64,000 nucleotides of DNA from a bacterium. GTDB lineage: Bacteria; Patescibacteriota; Gracilibacteria; UBA4473. This document shows, piece after piece, positions 1 to 6,996 of the stretch (positions within the stretch are counted from its first letter, which is position 1; every line of letters starts with the position of its first letter). The position numbers and the translations under genes are program-made. Under the pieces are notes generated by a model. It saw only the letters and a list, made by a program, of their open reading frames with translations, searched no databases and was not told where the DNA came from. The stretch is taken from the NCBI GenBank assembly GCA_009995455.1, contig JAACPJ010000002.1, forward strand, positions 186,001 to 250,000, in the 5' to 3' direction.

Positions 1-1494
1 GCCCGAGAATCTTTACAGATATATGTACCAGTCGCCGATCGACTTGGGATTCACGAGTTCAAAACCCAAATGGAAGATTTGTGTTTTAAGAATCTAAATC
101 CGGAAGAATATGAAATGCTTTCGAATCAGATTAAACAGTCTAAAAAAGTTCGTGAAAAATTTATCAATGCGGCGGAAAAAGAAATCCGAAAATTACTGAC
201 TAAAGCCGAAGTGGAATTTGTAACGGTTGGTGGTCGAGACAAAAATTTGTATTCAGTGAGTGAGAAACTCAAAAAGAAAAACTGCAATCATGTCTCTGAA
301 ATTCATGACTTGCTCGGACTTCGCGTGATTGTGAATGAACACTCAGACTGTTATCGAGTACTGGGTTTGATCCACTCACATTGGAAACCAATGCCTGGCC
401 GATTTAAAGATTACATCGCCGTTCCAAAAGCCAATGGCTACCAAAGTTTACACACCACCGTTCTCGGTTTGGCCCAAAGTAAAGTACCGACTGAAATTCA
501 AATCCGCACCAAAGCCATGCATTTAGATGCTGAATATGGTCCGGCTGCGCATTGGGCATATAAACAAACTTCAAATGCTCGATTTGATGAAGATTACCTA
601 GAAAAAACGAGCTGGATTCCAGAAGATTTAGCTGAAATTACTCAGATTAAATCCTCCGAACATTTCTTCCGTTCGATTTCAGAATCTTTATCGGCTAAAA
701 GAATTCACGTCTTAACCCCTAAAGGTGATGTTAAAAATTTACCCGCTCATTCCACGCCTATAGATTTTGCCTACGCGATTCATACCGATATCGGAAACCA
801 GTGTTTTGGAGCTAAAGTAAATGGAATTATCAAACCTTTAAATCATGAACTGAGTGCTGGTGATGTGGTGGATATTATGACCAAAGCCGGTCGGGTGCCA
901 AACCCTGAATGGCTTAAGTTTGTTAAATCTGCCAGTGCGCGACACAAAATTCAAGCCTCAATAAATAGCCATACTAAAGAAGACGAAAAACCACTCGATA
1001 ATTCACCTAGAGTCAAAACTCAGATTCGGACGACTCCACTCGGAGCTGCACCCGTTCGAGAAGCCGGCTTTAACAGTGATCATTCTATTATTATCGGAAA
1101 CGAAAGTGGCCTTGGGCATCATTTCCCAAAATGCTGTAGCCCCTTACCACATCAAGAAATTGTGGCCTATAACACCCGTGGCCGTGATTTTGTAATTCAT
1201 CAAAAGGATTGTAAAATTTTGGCAAAACTAGAGGATGAAAGAAAACTTGAGGCCCAAGTCGTCATGCAAAAAAAATTCACTATTACCGCCAAAGACCGTG
1301 TGGGATTAATGCGTGACTATTCAGCGATTTTAAGTGAACGAGATATTTTTATTTGGGATGTGAAGTTTAAAAAACCAAAGAACGAAACCCTCATAGGAAC
1401 TTTCACGGTGCACATTCCCGACAGTAAAACTTTTCGCGAGGCCATGCAGGCCTTGCAAGGCGTTGATAACGTGAAAGAGGTTCAAGTAATTTGA
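1..1494 (+). CDS. relA: RelA/SpoT family (p)ppGpp synthetase, 5' end outside window
   Basis: Makes, and perhaps degrades, the stringent-response alarmone (p)ppGpp from ATP and GDP/GTP in the cytoplasm. The frame is open from base 1 and begins inside the helix before the synthetase domain (YVPVADRLGIHEFK), so the N-terminal HD hydrolase region and the start lie upstream; the ATG at 70 is internal. Visible in order: synthetase domain with GRFKDYIAVPKANGYQSLHT and the EIQIRT motif, TGS domain (IHVLTPKGDVKNLP), Cys-rich insert (HHFPKCCSPLP...VHQ-type KDC), and a C-terminal ACT domain (FTITAKDRVGLMRDYSAIL). This is the long Rel architecture. Whether it is bifunctional cannot be judged without the HD domain. 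It ends with TGA, which is evidence that TGA is a stop codon in this organism. Confidence 0.93.
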   Translation, partial: ARESLQIYVPVADRLGIHEFKTQMEDLCFKNLNPEEYEMLSNQIKQSKKVREKFINAAEKEIRKLLTKAEVEFVTVGGRDKNLYSVSEKLKKKNCNHVSEIHDLLGLRVIVNEHSDCYRVLGLIHSHWKPMPGRFKDYIAVPKANGYQSLHTTVLGLAQSKVPTEIQIRTKAMHLDAEYGPAAHWAYKQTSNARFDEDYLEKTSWIPEDLAEITQIKSSEHFFRSISESLSAKRIHVLTPKGDVKNLPAHSTPIDFAYAIHTDIGNQCFGAKVNGIIKPLNHELSAGDVVDIMTKAGRVPNPEWLKFVKSASARHKIQASINSHTKEDEKPLDNSPRVKTQIRTTPLGAAPVREAGFNSDHSIIIGNESGLGHHFPKCCSPLPHQEIVAYNTRGRDFVIHQKDCKILAKLEDERKLEAQVVMQKKFTITAKDRVGLMRDYSAILSERDIFIWDVKFKKPKNETLIGTFTVHIPDSKTFREAMQALQGVDNVKEVQVI

Positions 1495-1537
1495 GATTGG
1501 CTGATTGCTATAAATTTTTAAATCATTAAAATAAAAG

Positions 1538-1567
1538 TCCTTAACAATTTAAGGATTGATCTTTTTG
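1538..1567 (+). terminator. Possible weak terminator after relA
   Basis: A 7-bp perfect stem TCCTTAA/TTAAGGA with a 4-base loop is followed by an interrupted T run (TTGATCTTTTT). It lies between relA and tmRNA. The stem is AT-rich, so termination efficiency is doubtful. Confidence 0.35.
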
Positions 1568-1572
1568 GTAAC

Positions 1573-1999
1573 GGGGGTGCACTGGCTTCGACGGAGTGAA
1601 TCGAAGCTCTGTACGGGCGTTTTCGGTTGGCACAGCGTACCGGTTATCCACGATGTGCAATTCTAAGTGCAACAGCATTTACAAGTAAGTTCAACCAACT
1701 TCGTCAAACTGCAGCTCGAGCTTTAGCTCCTGCTCCAGTATTTGCTTAGTTTTTTGGCTTCTAGGATAAACCCTAGTTGAGCCAACGCTCCTAGGTGATG
1801 TCTCGCTTTACCACGCAGCGTTTCATCAAACTCAGTGGTGTAGAATTTAAAATTTGATCGACTTTAAATTTGAATCTCAGATCACCTTTTCAAGTCTTTT
1901 GTCTGCTTTAAAGCTTGAATCGTAAACAAACAGACTACAAACGTAGAACGTGCATTGTTTCCACTGCGGACGCGGGATCGATACCCGCCACCTCCACCA
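1573..1999 (+). ncRNA. ssrA: tmRNA (one-piece)
   Basis: Rescues stalled ribosomes by trans-translation. The 5' end GGGGGTG pairs over seven bases (one G-U) with CACCTCC just before the 3' ACCA. The 5' segment has the usual GGCTTCGACG tmRNA signature, and the 3' part has a tRNA-like T arm (GCGGG/CCCGC). The tag frame closes at TAG 1747-1749 and ends ...ALAPAPVFA. The resume codon is probably GCA near 1669 (26-residue tag) or GCA at 1674, so the tag start is uncertain. Pseudoknot-forming segments follow the tag. Length of 427 nt is at the longer end for one-piece tmRNAs. Confidence 0.93.
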
Positions 2000-2062
2000 A
2001 TTGTCATTTCAGACTTCATTAGTTTTAAATCTATTTCACAGATTTTTCACATTATTACGTCT

Positions 2063-2120
2063 AAAATTCCTCTTTTCAAAAAAACCTAAAACTCCCGCCT
2101 TCGCAGGGCTATTTGAATGC
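2063..2120 (+). repeat. Copy 1 of a ~70-bp intergenic repeat (near tmRNA)
   Basis: Contains the core CCGCCTTCGC(A/G)GGGCT followed by TATTTGAATGC. It aligns with copies at 3840-3914 and 6863-6935, with similar T/C-rich sequence and AAACCT just before the core. The core CCCGCCTTCGCAGGG can fold as a small hairpin. All three copies have the same orientation on the + strand and lie close to RNA genes. Confidence 0.5.
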
Positions 2121-2148
2121 AGTGAAAAGTACTTTAAAGTGAGTCTAG

Positions 2149-2406
2149 ATGAGTTTTTACTTTTACTTAGCCCGATGCAGTGATGACAGTTTATATGCTG
2201 GTTATTGTAAAAATTTAACCGAGCGTGAAGCGACTCATAACAATGGCACTGGCGCTAAATACACTCGCGCCAAAGGACCGATTGAAATGGTTTATTCTGA
2301 AAGCTTTGAAACAAAATCAGAAGCCATGAAACGAGAATACGCCGTGAAAAAAATGACGAAAGAGCAAAAAGAAAGCTTGATTACTCTTGACTCTGAGGCT
2401 TCTTAA
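2149..2406 (+). CDS. GIY-YIG domain protein (UPF0213/YhbQ-like)
   Basis: Small single-domain GIY-YIG nuclease-superfamily protein of 85 aa, the usual size for the stand-alone YhbQ/UPF0213 group. Visible signatures: YFYLARCSDDSLYAGYCKNL (the GIY...YIG strands, here FYL...YAGY), then R near residue 26, HNNGTGAKYTR, and the REYAVKKMTKEQK tail. Members of this group are thought to act on DNA, but the cellular role is unsettled. The start ATG has no clear Shine-Dalgarno. Its 3' end overlaps the convergent DUF2062-like gene by 26 bases. Confidence 0.85.
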   Translation: MSFYFYLARCSDDSLYAGYCKNLTEREATHNNGTGAKYTRAKGPIEMVYSESFETKSEAMKREYAVKKMTKEQKESLITLDSEAS

Positions 2407-2815
2407 AAACTCTAAACCAAAGAAAAAACACGACGTAACCAGTGGCAAAGTGAAGCGGCGTTAATACCGCCCAGCCGGTAATGGCATGACCAATTGATGG
2501 TAACAAGGCCATGACTGAGCCAAATGGATCGGTGGATACATAATCCCACATTTGCGAAAAATTATAGTTCAGTCTTTCGGCCTTCCAGATCCATTCCCCT
2601 AAACGAAGGTGGGGGAAATAGAGTAAAAAAAACGGCACCATAGCGAAGTAATTGGTAATCAAAGCGACGCTTTGTGGCATCTTGAAAATCCAAAAAAAAA
2701 CGATCGCCATTAAATGACGAACGCCAATCATCGGCCAAAGGGCCCACATCCATCCCCAAGCATATACTTTTACAGAGGCTTGGGGCTTTAAATTTTTAAG
2801 GTTAAACTTCTTCAC
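2381..2815 (-). CDS. DUF2062-like small membrane protein
   Basis: A 144-aa protein with about three hydrophobic segments (near residues 30-45, 50-66 and 108-134). The RHLMAIVFFWIFKMPQSVALITNYF stretch, given here only by position 33-57, resembles the DUF2062 pattern of an amphipathic helix before a membrane pair. It is probably an inner-membrane protein of unknown role. Its start overlaps the end of the upstream lipoprotein gene by 14 bases, suggesting the two are co-transcribed and translationally coupled. Confidence 0.6.
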   Translation of the reverse strand: MKKFNLKNLKPQASVKVYAWGWMWALWPMIGVRHLMAIVFFWIFKMPQSVALITNYFAMVPFFLLYFPHLRLGEWIWKAERLNYNFSQMWDYVSTDPFGSVMALLPSIGHAITGWAVLTPLHFATGYVVFFLWFRVFKKPQSQE

Positions 2816-3608
2816 AGTTTTGGTATAAGTTTTCTTCCCCCTGCATTACCATCGCGGTAGTGCCTTTGCTCCAAAAAATCATTCCTCCATCTGATTGGTA
2901 TTTTTCACCTGAGGCCGCTACAGTTCGGTTCATCACTGTCGCGGTTCTGGTTTGTGTATCAGAGAACATAACTTGCTCTGGTTGTAATTTCATAATAGAA
3001 TCACCCGAAACATATTCCCCAAAAGAAACCATAAATTTGTTACCTTCATCGCATTGGTAAGAAACCTTTTTGCCACGACTTGGCGCGGTAATTTCTTCTG
3101 GGTTCATAGCTTGAGAGTCTAAACAAACCGGTTTTTGATATTCCATACAAAACATTTCCGTACAAGTCTCCATATCTGAACCATCGGCTCGGCTACACGT
3201 ATTACAACCATCAAAAAATGATCTACAACTTTCGTCTACAATTGTTTTCCAACTGTTTTCATTATAAGCGTTTTTTTTTGGCATCTCCGCTTCTTCTTCG
3301 CCTTCAACGCTATAACTGGTTACAACGCCATTTTCAACGACCGCATTAACCCGCCCCACCCGGTAATCCATTGTAACCGCAAAAGGTTCACCATCAGCCA
3401 TCGCAATTCTAAAAGGAACGCCTTCTGCTTTCGCTTTCGCTTGTGCCTGAGGCACCGACATACCCACGTAATCACCGCTTAAATTTTGGGTTTGAGTGGT
3501 TGGATTATTATCAGTATTTTCTGGATTTGAATTATCATTCGCGTCTGAACAAGCCGTTAAAGTTAAAGTGATTAAACTAAGCAGCAAAATAATCGTTGAG
3601 TTTTTCAT
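2802..3608 (-). CDS. Lipoprotein joining I78-inhibitor-like, Cys-rich and MliC-like domains
   Basis: A 268-aa lipoprotein. The signal peptide ends with the lipobox LTAC at residues 17-20. Residues about 45-105 (YVGMSVPQAQAKAKAEGVPF then GEPFAVTMDYRVGRVNAVVE) match the peptidase-inhibitor I78 pattern. Residues about 115-170 hold a Cys-rich segment (ESCRSFFDGCNTCSRADGSD, then TCTEMFC). Residues about 180-268 match the MliC lysozyme-inhibitor fold: VSYQCDEGNKFMVSF, ASGEKYQSDGGMIFW, a KG-T motif and a final Cys. Both inhibitor assignments are by pattern. The combination suggests a surface-anchored protein guarding against foreign proteases and lysozymes, which is an inference. It leads a two-gene unit with the DUF2062-like gene. 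Confidence 0.75.
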   Translation of the reverse strand: MKNSTIILLLSLITLTLTACSDANDNSNPENTDNNPTTQTQNLSGDYVGMSVPQAQAKAKAEGVPFRIAMADGEPFAVTMDYRVGRVNAVVENGVVTSYSVEGEEEAEMPKKNAYNENSWKTIVDESCRSFFDGCNTCSRADGSDMETCTEMFCMEYQKPVCLDSQAMNPEEITAPSRGKKVSYQCDEGNKFMVSFGEYVSGDSIMKLQPEQVMFSDTQTRTATVMNRTVAASGEKYQSDGGMIFWSKGTTAMVMQGEENLYQNCEEV

Positions 3609-3643
3609 AGTATAAAAAAGGTTTAAATAATTTTTTCAAAATC

Positions 3644-3719
3644 TGGTCGGGATGACAGGACTTGAACCTGCGACCACATGACCCCCAGCCATGTACTCTA
3701 CCAACTGAGCTACATCCCG
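3644..3719 (-). tRNA. tRNA-Pro(GGG)
   Basis: Reads on the minus strand as a complete cloverleaf: acceptor CGGGATG paired with CATCCCG, discriminator A and encoded CCA. The D arm is GCTC...GAGT. The anticodon stem CATGG/TCATG carries loop CTGGGGG, so the anticodon is GGG. The T arm contains GGTTCAAGTCC. The C1-G72 pair and A73 are typical of tRNA-Pro. Confidence 0.93.
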
Positions 3720-3738
3720 CATGTTGATATTCTCTGCT

Positions 3739-3805
3739 TGGTTCAAGAACCTGTGTCCTCATAACCCTCGCAGCCGGGGTACTCTACCAACGGAGCTACA
3801 TCCCG
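3739..3805 (-). pseudogene. Decayed tRNA(Pro-like) copy
   Basis: Immediately upstream of tRNA-Pro. The minus strand begins CGGGATGTAGCTC then GTTGGTAGAGTAC, nearly identical to the first third of the tRNA-Pro gene. The anticodon arm then diverges and pairs poorly. The T region is GGTTCTTGAACC, and no 3' acceptor strand or CCA follows. It cannot form a normal acceptor stem, so it is probably a degenerate duplicate or a recombination remnant. Confidence 0.7.
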
Positions 3806-3839
3806 TCGTCGGCACTCACTAATGTCGTTTGGATAAGCC

Positions 3840-3914
3840 AAAAACTCGTGCCTTTGTGTGTCATCTCGTCTTCCTCGTAAATCCTTAATCCGACTTCACG
3901 GGGTTTTATTCGGC
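3840..3914 (+). repeat. Copy 2 of the ~70-bp intergenic repeat
   Basis: Starts AAAACTCGTG and ends CTTCACGGGGTTTTATTCGG. It aligns base for base over much of its length with 6863-6935, including the AAA-CCTTAA before the core. It lies just upstream (in minus-strand terms) of the decayed tRNA copy. Confidence 0.5.
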
Positions 3915-3950
3915 AGACTTAAGCTTATGATATCAATGGCTTTAAGGCTA

Positions 3951-4619
3951 TCAAGCAATATCAGGCCAACCTTTTAACGGTTTAGAAATTAAAGGACCAT
4001 GGCCGGGTAAAATATAGTCTGGGTTTTCAGAGAGCAAAGCGTTCGCACTTTGGCGATAGAGCTGGTCGTTATAAGTATAAGGCAATTTTTTTCCTTCTGA
4101 ATCAACAACAGCTTGGTTTAAAGCATCGCCACTGATACACAATTTTTTGCCTTCAAGATTTATAACGTCTTTATTATATAACGTTAATGTTTCGGCGTTT
4201 GTGACAAAAAAAGAATTCATACATTCATCGTGTCCAGGGGCTTTCAAAGCCATTATATGTGGAATAATTTCTGGTAAGCCAGACTGATTGAGATCTTTCA
4301 CTAACTCTTTAGTCACGGTTTGAGACCATTCATGCGCCCAAGCAAACACACGCGCCTTTGTAAAATGGGACACATTAAAACTGTGGTCTAAATGTAAGTG
4401 AGTTAGAAAAACATAATCAACGTCATCCGGCAGAACGCCTAAGTTTGCTAGATTGGTTTTCACTTCAGGCCAAGCGGCCCGACTGCCGGTATCGATTAAA
4501 ACTTTTCCTTCTGACGCGTGAATTAAAGTCACGCTGCCCGTATGTTGCGGAAATTCTTTTAACCCAGCTTTATTAATTACCTGATCATGTCGACCTTCAA
4601 GTACTTGGTAGACTTTCAT
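3951..4619 (-). CDS. Metallo-beta-lactamase-fold hydrolase
   Basis: A 222-aa zinc hydrolase of the MBL superfamily. The metal-binding motif THLHLDH is near residues 73-79. A downstream GHDE, the SGDA metal-bridging Asp (about residue 164) and the late PGHGPLI histidine (about residue 207) complete the site. No signal peptide is visible, so it is probably cytoplasmic. The pattern resembles lactonase or glyoxalase-type family members, but the substrate cannot be assigned. Its start directly abuts the stop of the upstream small membrane protein gene, implying an operon. Confidence 0.85.
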   Translation of the reverse strand: MKVYQVLEGRHDQVINKAGLKEFPQHTGSVTLIHASEGKVLIDTGSRAAWPEVKTNLANLGVLPDDVDYVFLTHLHLDHSFNVSHFTKARVFAWAHEWSQTVTKELVKDLNQSGLPEIIPHIMALKAPGHDECMNSFFVTNAETLTLYNKDVINLEGKKLCISGDALNQAVVDSEGKKLPYTYNDQLYRQSANALLSENPDYILPGHGPLISKPLKGWPDIA

Positions 4620-4841
4620 TTACTTCTCGTCGCTTTTATTAGTCCATAAATCGTTGTATTGCACCACAATCATATAGAAACCAGCGGCAACTAAAAAGAA
4701 AGGCCAGTTTTGCCCCAGGTTTAGCAAGGCGATTAAATCAAATTCTGGGTAGTAATTTCCAATCCAAAAACCAAGTCCAAGCACACATAAAATTACTCCT
4801 AAGACCATAGTCGCGCCCGTGTTGTATCGTAAAGATTTCAT
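4620..4841 (-). CDS. Small two-TM membrane protein (LiaF-N/DUF5668-like)
   Basis: A 73-aa protein with hydrophobic segments at about residues 9-27 and 45-62 separated by a short loop with Tyr, Pro and Asn. The layout resembles the small LiaI/LiaF-type membrane module; identity is weak. It sits between the DUF155 gene and the MBL hydrolase gene on the same strand with short spacers. Confidence 0.6.
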   Translation of the reverse strand: MKSLRYNTGATMVLGVILCVLGLGFWIGNYYPEFDLIALLNLGQNWPFFLVAAGFYMIVVQYNDLWTNKSDEK

Positions 4842-4869
4842 TTTAAAGAAGGTTTAAATCCTCTCTATA

Positions 4870-5634
4870 TTAATGCTTTAAGACAAACTGTTCAAAAAAG
4901 AAAATCAGAATCTCAAATACGATTAACAGCACAATAATGGCCTCTAAAATCAAAGCTTTACGGCTTTCAATAAAACCAAGAATTAATTCGGTGTCTTGGT
5001 AAAAGGTACTCAGTTTGTGGTCTAAGGTTTTATACCGAGCTTCAATCTCAAATTCTTCGTTTAAAGTAATGTACAAGTCATACAGTTCTCGGTCTTCCCA
5101 AGTGGCATCTGGCGCACTCAGTAAATCCATAGCGTGAATCACCTTATGGCGAATCTGCATGGCAGAAGCGATTTTTTTAAATAAATCTTTGGTCGAAAGT
5201 TTACTCGCGCCCCGTTCTTTAAACTCAGCAATAATAGATTCAAATTCATCAAAAGATTCCCCTACTGATTTTTCGTGTGTTTCTAGTGCCAGCGATCGCC
5301 CCAGCACCATCGCCATTAAACCGACTTTAGCCGCATCTAAGGTTTTAACGTGCAACGCTCCTGCCACCATCCCTTCTTTTTCTTGGTTTATTTTGAGCGG
5401 CATGGTTTCACTTAAACGAGTCGTGCCTTCAAAAAACTCACTTAAATCAACGACCTCAGCAATATTTTTATTCGTGCCAATATAAACAAACACGCCGTAT
5501 TCTAAAAACACATAATACGCATTATCATCTAAAGCCACCACCAGGGGTGACTTCTGCACAATTTTATCGCCAAAGGTGGCTCTAATATTTTTAAGTTTAT
5601 AGTTTCGTCCGGCTTTGAGCGCGTAGATATGCAT
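4870..5634 (-). CDS. DUF155 (RMND1/Sif2 family) membrane-anchored protein
   Basis: A 254-aa protein matching the DUF155 family known from yeast Sif2/Sif3, human RMND1 and scattered bacteria. Signatures: DDNAYYVFLEYGVFVYIG (about 36-53), GRSLALETHEKSV (about 132-144), the LLSAPDATWEDRELYDLY stretch (about 173-190), and a C-terminal membrane helix after ESRKALILEAIIVLLIVFE. The protein should therefore be tail-anchored with its main domain in the cytoplasm. The eukaryotic relatives support mitochondrial translation; the bacterial role is unknown. It probably heads the unit containing the next two minus-strand genes. Confidence 0.85.
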   Translation of the reverse strand: MHIYALKAGRNYKLKNIRATFGDKIVQKSPLVVALDDNAYYVFLEYGVFVYIGTNKNIAEVVDLSEFFEGTTRLSETMPLKINQEKEGMVAGALHVKTLDAAKVGLMAMVLGRSLALETHEKSVGESFDEFESIIAEFKERGASKLSTKDLFKKIASAMQIRHKVIHAMDLLSAPDATWEDRELYDLYITLNEEFEIEARYKTLDHKLSTFYQDTELILGFIESRKALILEAIIVLLIVFEILIFFFEQFVLKH

Positions 5635-5749
5635 TGTAAGAGTTATTCAAATTCAAAAACAATCTATTGAGAGAATAAATTTTGGCAATCTGGTTTAAAA
5701 TCTTCATCAAAACTTAATATAATTCAGTGAATCAGTAGCATCATTGGGT

Positions 5750-6367
5750 ATGAATAAAAAATTAATTGCGGCTGGCTTAGGCGTTGTAGGGCTGATTGGC
5801 GCCAGCTTGTCAGACATTAAGGACAATCCGACTTCTCAAGTAGATTTAAAAGCCAGTGTTTTAGCGATTAATCCTTCTTCAGAAGTAGTTGAAATCCAAG
5901 AAATAGTTGAGCCGGTTAAAAACATTGAAGAACCGGTTAATGAGACATTCGTGAATGAACCTATTTCAAATGAAGAACCGCCGATTGAGAATGTTGAAAT
6001 TGAAATTCCACCAGAAGTACTTCCCGTTACCGAAGTCTTTAGGGCTGCCGAAATAGAAATACCAGCTGAGACCGTTGAAGTGATTGAAGCGCCGATTTCA
6101 GAACCTACGGTTTCTGTGCAAACGGTTTTGCCGGTTGTCTCGGTTGAACCTGAAACGATAACGCCGGAAGTTAGAGTTGAAGAAAACCAAACAGCAAATT
6201 GTGACCCGAATTATTCGGGTTGTATTCCTTTAGGTATATTTGACGCTGATTGTGCTAGTGGCAGCGGTAATGGGCCCTATTATGTTGATTACCGAGTGCA
6301 GGTATTTGGTGATGACCCGCATGATCTTGACCGTGATGGAAATGGCTGGGGTTGTGAAAATGAGTAA
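5750..6367 (+). CDS. Secreted protein with Glu/Pro/Val repeats and a C-terminal excalibur-like domain
   Basis: About 205 aa from ATG 5750; a TTG two codons upstream is a less likely start. The N-terminus MNKKLIAAGLGVVGLIGA looks like a signal or anchor segment. Residues about 40-145 are a low-complexity Glu/Pro/Val linker of repeated EEP/IEIP units. The C-terminal 55 residues (NCDPNYSGCIPLGIFDADC... GNGPYY ... DPHDLDRDGNGWGCE) match a small Cys- and Asp-rich calcium-binding-like module of the excalibur kind. It is probably displayed on the cell surface. It is divergent from the DUF155 gene with a short shared promoter region. Confidence 0.7.
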   Translation: MNKKLIAAGLGVVGLIGASLSDIKDNPTSQVDLKASVLAINPSSEVVEIQEIVEPVKNIEEPVNETFVNEPISNEEPPIENVEIEIPPEVLPVTEVFRAAEIEIPAETVEVIEAPISEPTVSVQTVLPVVSVEPETITPEVRVEENQTANCDPNYSGCIPLGIFDADCASGSGNGPYYVDYRVQVFGDDPHDLDRDGNGWGCENE

Positions 6368-6571
6368 AAAAAATCATAGCTCATAAAACACAATTCAATT
6401 GAATGAGATATTTTAAAACACAATTTTGAATCTGCGATTGAGTTAAATTTTTAATAATTAATCGATAAACATTTCTTAAAAATATTCGCAATAGCATTCA
6501 TGGTGAAGCCTCTTGTAGGTTTAAAAAAAGCAGAAATAATGGGGGCTAGTATTTCCTAATTATAAAATACC

Positions 6572-6679
6572 ATGGGAGACAAAAACCCAAAAGCCGCTCC
6601 AAAAAAAGGCGCCGGAAAAGTTACCGGGAAAGGCGCTCCTAAAGCCGCACCAAAAAAAGTGGTTAAAGGCAAGAAGTAA
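6572..6679 (+). CDS. 35-aa basic Lys/Ala/Pro peptide (histone-tail-like)
   Basis: ATG at 6572 to TAA at 6677-6679. It encodes MGDKNPKAAPKKGAG followed by KVTGKGAPKAAPKKVVKGKK, with the KAAPKK unit present twice. The composition (about 12 Lys, no acidic residue after position 3) resembles histone H1 tails. A strong intrinsic terminator follows 25 bases later, which supports a real transcription unit. Below usual gene-calling length. Function unknown; nucleic-acid binding is an inference from charge. Confidence 0.5.
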   Translation: MGDKNPKAAPKKGAGKVTGKGAPKAAPKKVVKGKK

Positions 6680-6704
6680 GCTAAAACTTAATTTCGTAAA
6701 AACG

Positions 6705-6737
6705 AAAAAAGCTTTTCTGCAGAGAAAGGCTTTTTTT
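6705..6737 (+). terminator. Intrinsic terminator after the 35-aa basic peptide
   Basis: AAAAAAGCTTTTCT and AGAGAAAGGCTTTTTTT form a long A/T-flanked hairpin ending in seven T residues. It could act in both directions and separates the small ORF from tRNA-Asp. Confidence 0.7.
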
Positions 6738-6748
6738 AAGGGTTTAAA

Positions 6749-6825
6749 TGGCGGGACCGACGAGACTCGAACTCGCAACCTCCGCCGTGACAGGGCGGCG
6801 CTCTAACCAATTGAGCTACGATCCC
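6749..6825 (-). tRNA. tRNA-Asp(GTC)
   Basis: The minus strand gives a 77-nt cloverleaf: acceptor GGGATCG pairs with CGGTCCC, discriminator G and encoded CCA. The anticodon stem CCGCC/GGCGG carries loop CTGTCAC, so the anticodon is GTC. The T arm reads GAGTTCGAGTCTC. All arms pair well. Confidence 0.95.
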
Positions 6826-6862
6826 GCGTCAATGAAAGCTTTGCTGACTCCGTTTTAAAATT

Positions 6863-6935
6863 AAAACTTCGTGGCTTCGTTTCCATTTCCTTTTCTCATA
6901 AAACCTTTAACCGCCTTCGCGGGGCTTTATTCGAG
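6863..6935 (+). repeat. Copy 3 of the ~70-bp intergenic repeat (upstream of tRNA-Asp)
   Basis: Starts AAAACTTCGTGGCTTCG and ends with the core CCGCCTTCGCGGGGC followed by TTTATTCGAG. It is the best match to copy 2 (3840-3914) and a partial match to copy 1. It occupies the gap between purE and tRNA-Asp. Confidence 0.5.
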
Positions 6936-6996
6936 CGGGGCTTGTTAAGCCGGAAGATATTAAGGCAAAACGAAAAGACGTCAATTTTTTTTTAGC

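Noticed and set aside
1950-2183. Open frame of 77 aa overlapping tmRNA and GIY-YIG
   Set aside because: It begins inside tmRNA and runs through the intergenic repeat; no family similarity, and the GIY-YIG start is clear.
3577-3762. 61-aa minus-strand frame across tRNA-Pro
   Set aside because: Its sequence is a readthrough of the tRNA and the decayed copy; typical false ORF of tRNA regions.
6560-6778. 72-aa minus-strand frame across tRNA-Asp and the small basic ORF
   Set aside because: Composition comes from the complement of the Lys-rich ORF and tRNA; no protein features.
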